Shown here: positions 47,261 to 55,745 of the stretch, piece after piece
Numbering within the stretch: the first letter of the stretch is position 1
Layout of the letters: every line of letters begins with the position of its first letter
Assembly: GCA_019456225.1 (NCBI GenBank)
Contig: VRUI01000025.1
Coordinates: 1 to 57,598 of the forward strand
Reading direction: 5' to 3'
Length of the DNA stretch: 57,598 nucleotides
Origin: Planctomycetota bacterium
GTDB taxonomy: Bacteria; Planctomycetota; Phycisphaerae; Sedimentisphaerales; Anaerohalosphaeraceae
Position numbers and translations under genes: made by a program
The notes under the pieces: model-generated
What the model saw: only the letters and a program-made list of their open reading frames with translations
What the model was told of the DNA's origin: nothing
Databases searched by the model: none

Positions 47261-47968
47261 ATGCCACGTAAGCGTTCTCGAAAAGTCTTGTATGAAGTAA
47301 GCAGCGAAGCCCGGAAAGCTCGTAAATCTCGTCCTAAGCTCGAAATTTCTAAGAGAGCCAAGGCGTTTACTAAAAAAGTTACATCCGGACGTAAGGTTAA
47401 TTTAAAAGAAAGGTCAGTTGTTAAACCAATCGGTTTTAAACGCAATGCAATTGTCATTGTCGGCCGTTTATTGAACTTTTCTGTTAAAAAAGCACTTATT
47501 GTACTGGCTATTTTTGTAGCAGTTGTCATTTTGTTGCCTGACAAAGACCCAATTCCGCCAAATAGCGGTAATAAGGTTAAAACGCCGCCAGAGAAGGTTA
47601 CAAAGGAAGAAACAGGTGAAACAGGCGGTGAAACGCCGATTGACCCTGATACTAGTGAAGTTGGGCCGAACCCTGTCGGTCCGCCGAAAGACCATTGTAT
47701 TGTAATTGCCTCGCATACTGATGTTGATCAGTTAAAGGCACTTTCAGGGCATTTTGCCCTCAACGGCATTAAAACAGAGATCAAGCTTGGCAGCAGCATG
47801 AGTACCCTGATAACGGAAGAAAGGTATTTAAAGCCTGGCGATCTTCAATCAGGGATTAAGCAGGCCAAAGCAAAAATACAAGAAGTTGGAAATAAATATA
47901 AGCCTCAAAGAGACTCAGGCTATTTACGATTTGAATTTAAAGGTATTTACGAACAGAAAGTTAGATAG
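47261..47968 (+). CDS. single-TM protein with SPOR-like C-terminal domain
   Basis: A 235-aa protein (start ATG 47261; the frame is open from 47159). N-terminal ~75 residues are strongly basic (PRKRSRKVLYEVSSEARKAR, KRAKAFTKKVTSGRKVN) and likely cytoplasmic. One membrane helix (ALIVLAIFVAVVILL) is followed by a Pro/Glu/Thr-rich linker and a C-terminal ~75-residue domain (DHCIVIASHTDVDQLKALSGH, GIKTEIKLG, LKPGDLQSGIKQAKAKIQEV) whose pattern suggests a SPOR peptidoglycan-binding fold. The cysteine in HCIVI is unusual. It is 18 nt upstream of the small basic protein, likely one operon. Role in envelope or division is inferred. Confidence 0.6.
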   Translation: MPRKRSRKVLYEVSSEARKARKSRPKLEISKRAKAFTKKVTSGRKVNLKERSVVKPIGFKRNAIVIVGRLLNFSVKKALIVLAIFVAVVILLPDKDPIPPNSGNKVKTPPEKVTKEETGETGGETPIDPDTSEVGPNPVGPPKDHCIVIASHTDVDQLKALSGHFALNGIKTEIKLGSSMSTLITEERYLKPGDLQSGIKQAKAKIQEVGNKYKPQRDSGYLRFEFKGIYEQKVR

Positions 47969-47986
47969 TAATAGGAGATTTATTAG

Positions 47987-48229
47987 ATGTCAATTGACAG
48001 ATCATTGAAGATTAAAGGTGCTCTTACCAGGCATAGGAACGTTCTTTCAAGGAATGAACGTATTGAAGCGCTTAAAAATGAAGAGCGATGGGAAGAAGGC
48101 GACGATGTAACCGGTCTGCCTAAAGTCGCACACAGAAAAATTAGCACAAGCAAACATAAAGAAGAAAAAGTAGAAGAAACCGAAGAAGGTGCAGAAGCTG
48201 TAGAAACTGCAGAGGATACGGAGTCCTGA
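47987..48229 (+). CDS. small basic protein (PVC superphylum type)
   Basis: An 80-aa protein matching the short 'small basic protein' family of Planctomycetes, Verrucomicrobia and Chlamydiae: MSIDRSLKIKGALTRHRNVL, SRNERIEALKNEERWEEGDD, VTGLPKVAHRKI. The C-terminal 25 residues are acidic (EEKVEETEEGAEAVETAEDTES), an addition to the basic core. AGGAG precedes the ATG. The family is thought to associate with ribosome or nucleic acid, but its function is unsettled. Followed by a strong terminator. Confidence 0.8.
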   Translation: MSIDRSLKIKGALTRHRNVLSRNERIEALKNEERWEEGDDVTGLPKVAHRKISTSKHKEEKVEETEEGAEAVETAEDTES

Positions 48230-48250
48230 AAACGGTAAGAATCAACAAAA

Positions 48251-48297
48251 CAAGCCGCTTTCGTGCAAAATACGACCACAAAAGCGGCTTGCTTTTT
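48251..48297 (+). terminator. rho-independent terminator after small basic protein
   Basis: 11-bp stem CAAGCCGCTTT (48251-48261) with AAAGCGGCTTG (48281-48291), followed by CTTTTT. It begins 21 nt after the stop codon and ends this transcript before the aminotransferase. Confidence 0.8.
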
Positions 48298-48335
48298 GCG
48301 CCTGTCGAACTGAACCTGACGGCCGAGGCAATATT

Positions 48336-49451
48336 ATGAAAAATATTATATCTGACAGGGCTGGATTGATCGATGCCAGCGGAATACGCAAGGTTTTTGC
48401 CTTGGCAGCTAAAATGAAGGACCCTGTGAACTTTTCTATCGGTCAGCCGGATTTTGATGTTCCTGATCCGATTAAAGCCGCTGCCGTTGACGCTATAAAC
48501 GCCGGCAGCAATTCGTATTCCCAGACGGCCGGAGATGCAGAACTTCTTGAAAAACTTACCGCCAAAGTCTCGGCGGATATGGGGATCGATGATCCTGCGG
48601 TTCTGGTTACAAGCGGGGTAAGCGGGGCACTCTTGCTGCTTTTTATGTCAATAATTAACTCCGGCGACGAAGTTATTATGGCCGACCCCTATTTCGTCAT
48701 ATATAAGCATGTTATTCGGATGATGGGCGGAAAATGCGTATTTGTCGACAGCTATCCCGATTTTAAACTCCCCATCGCCGGGATCGAAGCAGCTATTAGT
48801 GATCGCACAAAACTGATAATCCTTAATTCCCCGGCAAATCCTACCGGCGCCGTTTATACCGAAGATGAGGTCATCCAGGTCGCCGAAATCGCCAGAAAAC
48901 ATGATGTCGTTGTTATGAGCGATGAGATTTACGAAACATTCTGCTATGATGGCAAATGCCCCAGTATCGCCCCCCATTACGAAAAGACGATCCTGCTTAA
49001 AGGCTTCAGCAAGGCGTATGCGATGACCGGCTGGCGGATGGCGTATGCCGCCGGCGGCGATGCGGTTAAAGATATTCTTGAGCAGATGACAAAGATACAG
49101 CAGTATACCTTTGTTTGTGCCCCGACTCCGTTTCAAAAGGCCGCGATTACCGCTCTTGATGTCGATATGACCGATTATGTCGATCAATACAGAAAAAAAC
49201 GGGACATGATATATGACGGCCTCCGCGGTAAGTTTGAGGTATACAAACCCGGCGGGGCGTTCTATACATTTGTAAAGGCCCCTGATTCCGCCAAAAACGC
49301 TACCGAATTTGTCGAAAAAGCCATAGCCAATAATGTCCTCATAATTCCCGGAAATGTTTTCAGTGAAACCGATTCTCACTTCAGGATCAGCTACGCAACG
49401 ACCGATGATAAAATAAAGCGGGGAATTGAGATACTAAATAGTATTGCTTGA
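48336..49451 (+). CDS. class I/II PLP-dependent aminotransferase
   Basis: A 371-aa fold-type I aminotransferase, nearest to aspartate/aromatic aminotransferases. Conserved: NFSIGQPDFDVPDPIKAAA, YSQTAGDAELLEKL, ILNSPANPTGAVY, VVMSDEIYETFCYDG, and Schiff-base lysine in LLKGFSKAYAMTGWRM, then PGGAFYTFVKAP and FRISYATTDDKI. Substrate cannot be fixed by eye. No Shine-Dalgarno sequence is obvious (CGAGG 12 nt upstream). Stands alone. Confidence 0.92.
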   Translation: MKNIISDRAGLIDASGIRKVFALAAKMKDPVNFSIGQPDFDVPDPIKAAAVDAINAGSNSYSQTAGDAELLEKLTAKVSADMGIDDPAVLVTSGVSGALLLLFMSIINSGDEVIMADPYFVIYKHVIRMMGGKCVFVDSYPDFKLPIAGIEAAISDRTKLIILNSPANPTGAVYTEDEVIQVAEIARKHDVVVMSDEIYETFCYDGKCPSIAPHYEKTILLKGFSKAYAMTGWRMAYAAGGDAVKDILEQMTKIQQYTFVCAPTPFQKAAITALDVDMTDYVDQYRKKRDMIYDGLRGKFEVYKPGGAFYTFVKAPDSAKNATEFVEKAIANNVLIIPGNVFSETDSHFRISYATTDDKIKRGIEILNSIA

Positions 49452-49470
49452 TAAAAAATACTATCAACTA

Positions 49471-49515
49471 TTAGCAATTATCAAAAAAGATATAAAATAA
49501 TACTTGTCAAGTATT
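49471..49515 (+). promoter_or_regulatory. promoter/operator of the nfeD-floA operon
   Basis: TTAGCA (49471-49476), 16-nt spacer, TAAAAT (49493-49498). Directly after the -10, overlapping the expected start site, is the perfect interrupted palindrome AATACTTG-T-CAAGTATT (49499-49515), a good candidate for a repressor site. Confidence 0.5.
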
Positions 49516-49539
49516 GTATTTGGGGGTAAGATTCTGGTC

Positions 49540-51168
49540 ATGGATGATTTGGAGCGAAAAAATGTTGGTCGTTTTACGATCGCAGCAATGCTTTTGCTTG
49601 CTGTTTTCAGTCTTAGTGCCGTCTTTGGGTTGAACGAACCTGATGCGGTCGAGGGGGACGTTTCTGGTACGTCTGCCAAAGATACTCTCGATGACTCTTC
49701 TGGTTCCCCTGTCGAAGCCATTGCCGCTGTTATTTCCGTTAAGGGTATGATCGATGACGGGCTGTTGAAGTCTATCGAGCGGCGAAGCGAAGAGGCGATT
49801 GCTATGGGGGCTAGCTACCTTATCTATGAGATAGACACCTACGGCGGCTTTGTTATCAGCGGCCACCAGATATCCGACTATCTCATTCTCAAAGCGGGCA
49901 AAAGAGCGCATACCATCGCTTATGTTCCGACGAAGGCTATCTCTGCAGGTGCGATGATCAGCGTTGCTTGCAAAGATATTATAATGGTTAATCATACGAC
50001 TATCGGCGACTGCGCACCGATTACTATGGGAGCCGAACTTAAAGATACCGAACGCGAAAAATCCGAGAGTTTTATTCGCGGGATATTTTCACGGTCCGCC
50101 GAGGCCAACGGCTATCCCGAGGCACTTCTAAAGGCGATGGTTACCCAACGCATCGAAGTTTTCCGGGTCAAGAAATTTTCAACCGGGGAACTTAAATTTT
50201 TTGAAACTCCTGACCTGCCTAAAGATCCGAATGCATGGGAAATTGCGAATGATCCTAATGCCTGGGATACTGCAAATAAGGAACTGATCGTTAGTGATAA
50301 AGAGATACTTACTTTGACCGCAGAACAGGCTGAAGAATATGGTATTGCAAGGACGCAGGTTGACGATCTTGACGGGGTGCTTACTTTCCTGGAAGGGCGT
50401 GATAAAGTCGTCTTTTCTCAAAAGCCCATCGTCATGGAGATGCTTTGGTCCGAGCAGATGGTTAGATGGATCAGTTCACCGGCGGTTATGGGCGTCCTTG
50501 TACTTTTGGCGATGCTGGGGGCATATATCGAGCTTAATTCCCCCGGGCTTGGTTTGCCCGGTCTTGTCGCTGTTATTTGCATTGTTATTATTATCGGCAG
50601 TAAGTTCCTTGTCGGTCTGGCCAACTGGATCGAGATAGCTGTTTTCATTGTTGGTATTATTCTTTTGCTGGTTGAGATTTTCGTTATCCCAGGATTCGGG
50701 ATTGCCGGGATAACCGGTATCGCCTGCATTATCGCCGGCGGTTTTGGGATGCTTATCAAAAATGAGCCCGGCGAGATTCCCTGGCCGAGTTGGGAAGTAG
50801 GCGGATGGTCCGCGTTACTTGATAGTCTTGTCGGGGTGTCTCTCGGTTTTGCGGGGTTTGTGTTTATCGCGATACTTTTTGCGAGGTACCTGCCGAAGAT
50901 TTCGGTTTTCAGACGCCTTACCCTTCAAGCGGTTACCAAAGGCGGGGCCACCGCACCGATCATTTCAACGCCGCCCCAGGAAAAATCGACAAAGCTCGCA
51001 GTTGATGATATTGGCATAGTGGTCGCTACTTTACGGCCCGCAGGGCAGGCACAGTTTGAAAAGGCTATCGCCGATGTTGTCACCGAAGGCGAGTTTATCG
51101 ACAAGGGCCAGACGGTTATGATCACAGAGATTCACGGCAATAGAGTTGTAGTAAGAAAGGCAAATTAA
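49540..51168 (+). CDS. NfeD long form with ClpP-class membrane serine protease domain
   Basis: A 542-aa membrane protein starting at ATG 49540. After a signal helix (FTIAAMLLLAVFSLSAVFG) comes a ClpP/SppA-class protease domain (VISVKGMIDDGLLKSIERRS, EIDTYGGFVISGHQISDYL, catalytic Ser likely in TKAISAGAMISVAC, HTTIGDCAPI). Four membrane helices (WISSPAVMGVLVLLAMLGAY...VAVICIVIIIGSKFLVGL...IAVFIVGIILLLVEIFVI...) lead to a C-terminal OB-fold NfeD domain (GIVVATLRPAGQAQF, FIDKGQTVMITEIHGNRVVV). The long form partners with flotillin/stomatin proteins, encoded two genes downstream. Acts in membrane quality control by family analogy. Confidence 0.92.
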   Translation: MDDLERKNVGRFTIAAMLLLAVFSLSAVFGLNEPDAVEGDVSGTSAKDTLDDSSGSPVEAIAAVISVKGMIDDGLLKSIERRSEEAIAMGASYLIYEIDTYGGFVISGHQISDYLILKAGKRAHTIAYVPTKAISAGAMISVACKDIIMVNHTTIGDCAPITMGAELKDTEREKSESFIRGIFSRSAEANGYPEALLKAMVTQRIEVFRVKKFSTGELKFFETPDLPKDPNAWEIANDPNAWDTANKELIVSDKEILTLTAEQAEEYGIARTQVDDLDGVLTFLEGRDKVVFSQKPIVMEMLWSEQMVRWISSPAVMGVLVLLAMLGAYIELNSPGLGLPGLVAVICIVIIIGSKFLVGLANWIEIAVFIVGIILLLVEIFVIPGFGIAGITGIACIIAGGFGMLIKNEPGEIPWPSWEVGGWSALLDSLVGVSLGFAGFVFIAILFARYLPKISVFRRLTLQAVTKGGATAPIISTPPQEKSTKLAVDDIGIVVATLRPAGQAQFEKAIADVVTEGEFIDKGQTVMITEIHGNRVVVRKAN

Positions 51169-51654
51169 ATGTGGTTTTTCCTTGGTTTATTTTTGATCGT
51201 TTTGGCGGCATTTCTTCTTGTTGTCGAGATATTTATTCCAAGTTTCGGGTTTCTCACCGGATGCGCAATAGCTGCGCTGGCCGGTGGTATCTGGGTATTC
51301 TTTAAAGTATCGACGGCAATGGGCTGGGTCGGGGTTGGTATTGCCGTTGTGGTTATGCCGATAGTCTGGATCATCACTTACAGAATGTTTCCAAATACCC
51401 GGTTCGGCAAGAGCGTCTCTTTGGCCGGGCCGAAAAGACAAAAGGGCGATGCTATCCCGGATACGCCTGACCTGCTGGAAATGCTGGGAGAAACCGGCGT
51501 CGTTATTACCCCGCTGCGACCGGTTGGTATGTGTGAATTTGACGGCGAAAGGCTTGAATGCGTCGCCGAGACAGGATTTGTTGAAAATGATGTAACAGTA
51601 ACAGTAATACGTGTTGAAGGAACTCAATTAACAGTAAGAACAGTAGAGAATTAA
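51169..51654 (+). CDS. short NfeD-family protein
   Basis: A 161-aa membrane protein with three hydrophobic helices ([57 protein letters not shown]) and a C-terminal OB-fold ([42 protein letters not shown]). ATG directly follows the long NfeD stop. It lacks the protease domain. Having both forms in a row with a flotillin suggests a joint membrane complex. Confidence 0.88.
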   Translation: MWFFLGLFLIVLAAFLLVVEIFIPSFGFLTGCAIAALAGGIWVFFKVSTAMGWVGVGIAVVVMPIVWIITYRMFPNTRFGKSVSLAGPKRQKGDAIPDTPDLLEMLGETGVVITPLRPVGMCEFDGERLECVAETGFVENDVTVTVIRVEGTQLTVRTVEN

Positions 51655-51671
51655 TAACGAAAGGGTATGAC

Positions 51672-52694
51672 ATGAATTTAAACGTAGGGATTTTGGCAGC
51701 AAGTGGGCTTCAGATCGGCATTTTTGCAGTGTGCGGGGCTTTAGTTTTAGGCTTTTTGTTTATCGTGGTTGCTTTTGGGCGGTTATGGCTCCAGGCCGCG
51801 CTTTCCGGGGCAAAGGTTACTATCGGCGAATTGATCGGTATGACCCTTCGTAAGGTTAATGCCAGGACTATCGTGCTTAGTCGTATTACGGCTGTTCAGG
51901 CTGGCTTGGAAATTAGCCAGCGTGATCTCGAAAGTCATTATCTTGCAGGCGGCCGCGTTCCAAATGTTATCCGTGCTCTTATCGCGGCAAACAGGGCTAA
52001 CATTGATTTGACTTTTAACGTCGCTACCGCGATTGACCTGGCTGGACGTGATATTCTAGAGGCCGTGCAGACGAGTGTAAACCCCAAGGTGATCGATTGC
52101 CCTGACCCTTCAAAAGGCAGAGTGACCGTTGACGCCGTTGCACAGGACGGTATTCAGCTTAAGGCTAAGGCGCGTGTGACTGTTCGAGCAAATATCGACA
52201 GGCTAATCGGTGGTGCGACCGAGGAGACTATTATCGCTCGTGTCGGCGAAGGTATTGTCACCACTATCGGTAGCGCGGTCAACCATAAGAGCGTCCTCGA
52301 AAACCCGGACAATATTTCCAAGTCTGTTTTGGCGAAGGGGCTAGATGCCGGCACCGCGTTTGAGATTCTTTCGATTGATATCGCTGATATTGACGTTGGC
52401 GAAAATATTGGTGCTCAACTGCAAAAGGCCCAGGCCTACGCAGACCAGGAAAGAGCTAAGGCAGAAGCTGAAAAGAGACGTTCGATGGCTATCGCTCGCC
52501 AGCAGGAAATGAAGGCGCTCGTCCATGAAAACCGCGCAAAGGTCGTCCTCGCCGAAGCCGAAATTCCAAAGGCTATGGCAGAAGCCTTCAGAAGCGGTAA
52601 CTTCGGGATCATGGATTACTACAGAATGAAAAATATCATGGCCGATACATCTATGAGAGATTCTATCGCAGAGCCTGGTAAGAAACAAGAGTAG
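51672..52694 (+). CDS. floA: flotillin-like protein FloA
   Basis: A 340-aa SPFH-type scaffold of the FloA/YqfA (UPF0365) family. One N-terminal hairpin-like membrane segment ([21 protein letters not shown]) is followed by the family domain ([78 protein letters not shown]) and a Glu/Ala-rich coiled coil ([20 protein letters not shown]). Organises membrane microdomains with NfeD. 17 nt after the short nfeD. Two repeats follow: a CAAACTG hairpin and a 30-bp element. Confidence 0.93.
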   Translation: MNLNVGILAASGLQIGIFAVCGALVLGFLFIVVAFGRLWLQAALSGAKVTIGELIGMTLRKVNARTIVLSRITAVQAGLEISQRDLESHYLAGGRVPNVIRALIAANRANIDLTFNVATAIDLAGRDILEAVQTSVNPKVIDCPDPSKGRVTVDAVAQDGIQLKAKARVTVRANIDRLIGGATEETIIARVGEGIVTTIGSAVNHKSVLENPDNISKSVLAKGLDAGTAFEILSIDIADIDVGENIGAQLQKAQAYADQERAKAEAEKRRSMAIARQQEMKALVHENRAKVVLAEAEIPKAMAEAFRSGNFGIMDYYRMKNIMADTSMRDSIAEPGKKQE

Positions 52695-52695
52695 T

Positions 52696-52719
52696 CAAAC
52701 TGACATAAAGGACAGTTTG
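52696..52719 (+). repeat. hairpin CAAACTG-n10-CAGTTTG after floA
   Basis: 7-bp inverted repeat (52696-52702 with 52713-52719), beginning 2 nt after the stop. Related in sequence to the TCAAACTGACC hairpins at 3744, 36822 and 53577, with a longer loop. Confidence 0.5.
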
Positions 52720-52723
52720 CCAA

Positions 52724-52753
52724 CAGAAGCCCGAAGCGCAAGCGCAGGGATAA
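52724..52753. repeat. dispersed 30-bp element (CAGAAGCCCG...), copy with one change
   Basis: Differs from the 31311 copy only at position 20 (GCGCA for GCGCG). It lies 5 nt after the CAAACTG hairpin, bringing members of both repeat families together. Confidence 0.7.
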
Positions 52754-52855
52754 TAGGGACTAGGTATGTCTTTACGAATCAAGACAGACTGGAATGTATA
52801 ATAATCGATTCGCCCATACGGGCGAGGCTATTTAGATTTGATAAGGGAATTTTTT

Positions 52856-53467
52856 ATGAATATTCTCTCTGAAGTTTTTATTCTTGCCGCCGGCAATGAT
52901 TTCAGCTGGGTTGTGCCTGTTATTTTTGTCGCCATCTGGATAATCGGCGGAATCGGCAAGGTTATCGTCGCGGCGCGGGAAGATCGAAAGAAGCGCGACC
53001 AGCAAACCTCCGTTCCCGGTCAGCCGGAAAAGAAAATGCGTTATAAGCCGATCCCCGACGCCTCTTCGCCCCGGCAAAGCCAAAGAACCATACCGCAGCA
53101 AGCACCGGTTCAGCGCGTTCGTGAACCGATGCCTCCCGCCCAGCGTGCTAAACCTGAGCCAAAGCGACCCGGCACCGTAGCTACCTTGAAAAAGGCAATG
53201 CACGATGCCATGGAAGAAGCTTACAAGCAGCAGGCAAAAAGGCAGGCACCAGAGCCGCCCCCGAGAAGGCCCAAAAAAGTCCAGCGGACTACAACGCGAA
53301 AAGTTCCAACGCCGACTAAGCAAGTAGCCAAAGAGCCTGTAAAGCAAGTGAAAGTTATCCCGCAGGAAGGTTCGGTCCTTAAGGAACTCCTGGAAAGGGA
53401 AAATATTCGCAAGGCCATCATCTATTCCGAGATTCTAGGCAAACCGCTGGCGATGAGAGAGCAATAA
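52856..53467 (+). CDS. membrane-anchored Pro/Arg/Lys-rich protein
   Basis: A 203-aa protein starting at ATG 52856 (AAGGG 8-9 nt upstream; an earlier start at 52838 is less likely). One N-terminal helix (FSWVVPVIFVAIWIIGGIGKVIVA) is followed by a basic, Pro/Gln-rich disordered region (QPEKKMRYKPIPDASSPRQS, PPAQRAKPEPKRPG, PEPPPRRPKKVQRT) and a helical end (VLKELLERENIRKAIIYSEIL). No family recognised. It may extend the nfeD/floA operon (160-nt gap). Confidence 0.6.
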   Translation: MNILSEVFILAAGNDFSWVVPVIFVAIWIIGGIGKVIVAAREDRKKRDQQTSVPGQPEKKMRYKPIPDASSPRQSQRTIPQQAPVQRVREPMPPAQRAKPEPKRPGTVATLKKAMHDAMEEAYKQQAKRQAPEPPPRRPKKVQRTTTRKVPTPTKQVAKEPVKQVKVIPQEGSVLKELLERENIRKAIIYSEILGKPLAMREQ

Positions 53468-53523
53468 CCGATCAACATGACGACCCGCACCCGCGTGGTG
53501 TGTGTTTTTTATAAAAATAGTTT

Positions 53524-53537
53524 CGGCCGTAAGGCCG
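53524..53537. terminator. hairpin CGGCC-GTAA-GGCCG between convergent genes
   Basis: Perfect 5-bp GC stem with GTAA loop, in TTTCGGCCGTAAGGCCGTTT. A short T-run (GTTT) follows on the plus strand. Probable terminator for the gene ending at 53467. Confidence 0.45.
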
Positions 53538-53541
53538 TTTC

Positions 53542-53602
53542 CATCATTATACATTATACAATTGACATTATACATTTCAAACTGGCCAACCGGCCTGTTT
53601 GA
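53542..53602. repeat. composite element: AT-rich tract plus TCAAACTGGCC hairpin, copy 2
   Basis: The AT tract (CATCATTATACATTATACAA then TTGACATTATACATT, 53542-53576) is joined directly to TCAAACTGGCC (53577-53587), loop AACC, and GGCCTGTTTGA (53592-53602, one T-T mismatch). Same two-part order as the reverse complement of 3744-3785; 34944-34998 is a decayed copy. Located between two convergent genes. Confidence 0.7.
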
Positions 53603-53668
53603 TTCAATTATCGCTTTTTCCACTTTGGCCGTCTACCTGCTGCCTTCTGTAGTTACACCAATTCTAAA

Positions 53669-55540
53669 TCATTTTCCCTTCTTGTCCAGTATTTTTTCCA
53701 CCTCGTCCATTGCCCGTCTCATCGAGTCCATCATTTGCTGAAATGGTTTTGAGGTTGTCAGGTCAACGCCTGCCTTTTTCAATAATTCAACCGGATAGTC
53801 GCTTCCGCCCGAAGACAAAAACGCGATGAATTTGTCGACGGCACCGGGTTCTTTGCTCATCACTCTTTCAGCAAGGGCAACCGACGCCGAAAATGATGTC
53901 GCGTACTGATAAACGTAGAAGCTGCTGTAGAAGTGCGGGACATAGGCCCATTCGACCGTATAAAGGTCATCTATATGGCAGACGCCCTTGTCGTGGCCGT
54001 AATATTCCTTCAGTATATCGCCGTAAATCTCTGTCAGCACGTCGCCGGTCAAGGGCTCGTTATTCTCTGCTTTTTCAAACATTTTCAACTCGAATTCGGC
54101 GAACTGTGTCTGCCTGAAAACTGTCGACCTGATCCTGTCGAGGTAATTGACCAGCAGGTAAAGCTTTTCGTCGTCGTTCTTTGATTCTTTCAGCGATTTG
54201 TTGACCAGCAGGATCTCATTGAATGTCGAAGCAACCTCGGCGGCAAAAATCGAATAACCGGCGATCGGATAGGGCTGACTTTTGTTGCTGAAATAGCTGT
54301 GCATCGCATGGCCCATCTCATGTGTCAGCGTGCTCACATCCCCGTACTTGCCGTTATAGTTGAGCAGCATATACGGGTGCACGTCGAACGCGCTGCCATT
54401 GCAGTACGCACCGGACCTTTTCCCGGGCGAAGGATACACGTCGATCCACCGTTCCCTAAAAGACCTCTCTACCGCCGCAACGTAATCGGCGCCAAGCGGA
54501 GCGAGCGATTCGACAACGAGCTTAATACCTTTTTCGTACGGGTAATCCTCGCTGCCTCCAGAGACACCCGAGACATATAAGTCGGAGTACTTCAGCGTTT
54601 CGACACCGAGCAGACGTTTTTTGATCTTTAAGAACCTGTGTAATACATCGAGATTGTCGTGGGCATTTTTGATAAGCGTGTGATAGACATCTGTCGGAAT
54701 ATTATTCCTGTCAAGGTGCATTTCAAGGGCCGTATCATATTTCCTCGCACGCGAGTAAAAGATGTTCTTTTTCACACTGCCGCTAAGCTGTGCGCCGAAT
54801 GTCTGCTTGAAGCTGTCGAAAAGCTGCCAGAAGGCTTTGAAAACTATTTCCCGATTTTCACGGTTTTTGTCGAGCCGGTGCAGCCCGTACGCCGACTGGT
54901 TCAGTGTCACCTTCCGGCCGTCGGTTAGCTCAACTGTCGGGAAGGGCAGTTCGGCATTGCTGAAAACTTTATAAATAGAACTGCTCGTTGAGGCGATCAG
55001 CCCCGTCTGGGCCAGCAAAGCTTCCTCTTTGTCGGACAGTTTGTGTGCTTTTGTTCGCTGGATGTCGCCAAGGTATTTTTTATAAACTTTCAGCCCGTGC
55101 TTTTGCGAAATAAACGCCGCGATAGTCTTGCTGTCCATCGAGCAAATTTCAGGCTCAATAAACGAAGAGTTTGTGCCGTATTCCGTTGAGATATACTGCA
55201 GTTGCTGGATCATGCCGTTGTATTTTGAAATTCGCGTGTCCTCATCGCTCCGCATCCCGGCATAGGCATACAGACGCGAAATATCTTTCGAAAATGCGGT
55301 TCCAAATTTCAGACAGGCAAGCAGTTCAGCCGCGGATTTGGAAATCTTACCCTTAAAAACCAATATCCCGTCAACCTTACCGGCAAGCGCATCCTTGGCC
55401 TCATTCCAAGCCTCATCGGATTCGAATATCTCCTCAAGGTTCCATTTGTCCGCCAATTTAATATCTTTCCTTTCAACAGCCAAAGCAGGTAACTGCAAAG
55501 CAATAACCAATACCAAAAATAAAACTAAATTCCATCTCAT
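53669..55540 (-). CDS. pepF: secreted oligoendopeptidase F
   Basis: M3B-family zinc metallopeptidase, 623 aa from ATG 55540 (signal MRWNLVLFLVLVIALQLPAL ending ALA). The upstream frame contains a repeat copy and is not coding. Zinc site HEMGHAMHSYF with the downstream Glu in IFAAEVASTFNEILLVN; YPYEKGIKLV, DVHPYMLLNYNGKYGDV and WAYVPHFYSSFYVYQYATSFS are typical of PepF. PepF is usually cytoplasmic; a signal peptide is a distinctive feature here. Digests short peptides. Confidence 0.92.
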   Translation of the reverse strand: MRWNLVLFLVLVIALQLPALAVERKDIKLADKWNLEEIFESDEAWNEAKDALAGKVDGILVFKGKISKSAAELLACLKFGTAFSKDISRLYAYAGMRSDEDTRISKYNGMIQQLQYISTEYGTNSSFIEPEICSMDSKTIAAFISQKHGLKVYKKYLGDIQRTKAHKLSDKEEALLAQTGLIASTSSSIYKVFSNAELPFPTVELTDGRKVTLNQSAYGLHRLDKNRENREIVFKAFWQLFDSFKQTFGAQLSGSVKKNIFYSRARKYDTALEMHLDRNNIPTDVYHTLIKNAHDNLDVLHRFLKIKKRLLGVETLKYSDLYVSGVSGGSEDYPYEKGIKLVVESLAPLGADYVAAVERSFRERWIDVYPSPGKRSGAYCNGSAFDVHPYMLLNYNGKYGDVSTLTHEMGHAMHSYFSNKSQPYPIAGYSIFAAEVASTFNEILLVNKSLKESKNDDEKLYLLVNYLDRIRSTVFRQTQFAEFELKMFEKAENNEPLTGDVLTEIYGDILKEYYGHDKGVCHIDDLYTVEWAYVPHFYSSFYVYQYATSFSASVALAERVMSKEPGAVDKFIAFLSSGGSDYPVELLKKAGVDLTTSKPFQQMMDSMRRAMDEVEKILDKKGK

Positions 55541-55603
55541 AAAAATAGCCTCTCCAAACCGGGCCTGTCGGGTGTTTTGACCGCCAATCAAACAAAAACC
55601 AAA

Positions 55604-55633
55604 CAGAAGCCCGAAGCGCGAGCGCAGGGATAA
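55604..55633. repeat. dispersed 30-bp element (CAGAAGCCCG...), copy
   Basis: Third identical 30-bp copy, 64 nt upstream of the pepF start codon, likely within or just before its promoter. Confidence 0.75.
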
Positions 55634-55745
55634 AACGCCAAAATACCTTTCACACGTTTTCATTCAAACCTTTCAAACCCTTTCCAACTTTGCTTACATC
55701 CCGGCTTCACGTCGGGAATCAATAATCATTTATAAATGGATAAGC

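Noticed and set aside
55541-55663. N-terminal extension of pepF
   Set aside because: The extra 41 codons run through the dispersed repeat; ATG 55540 has a ribosome site and a clean signal peptide.
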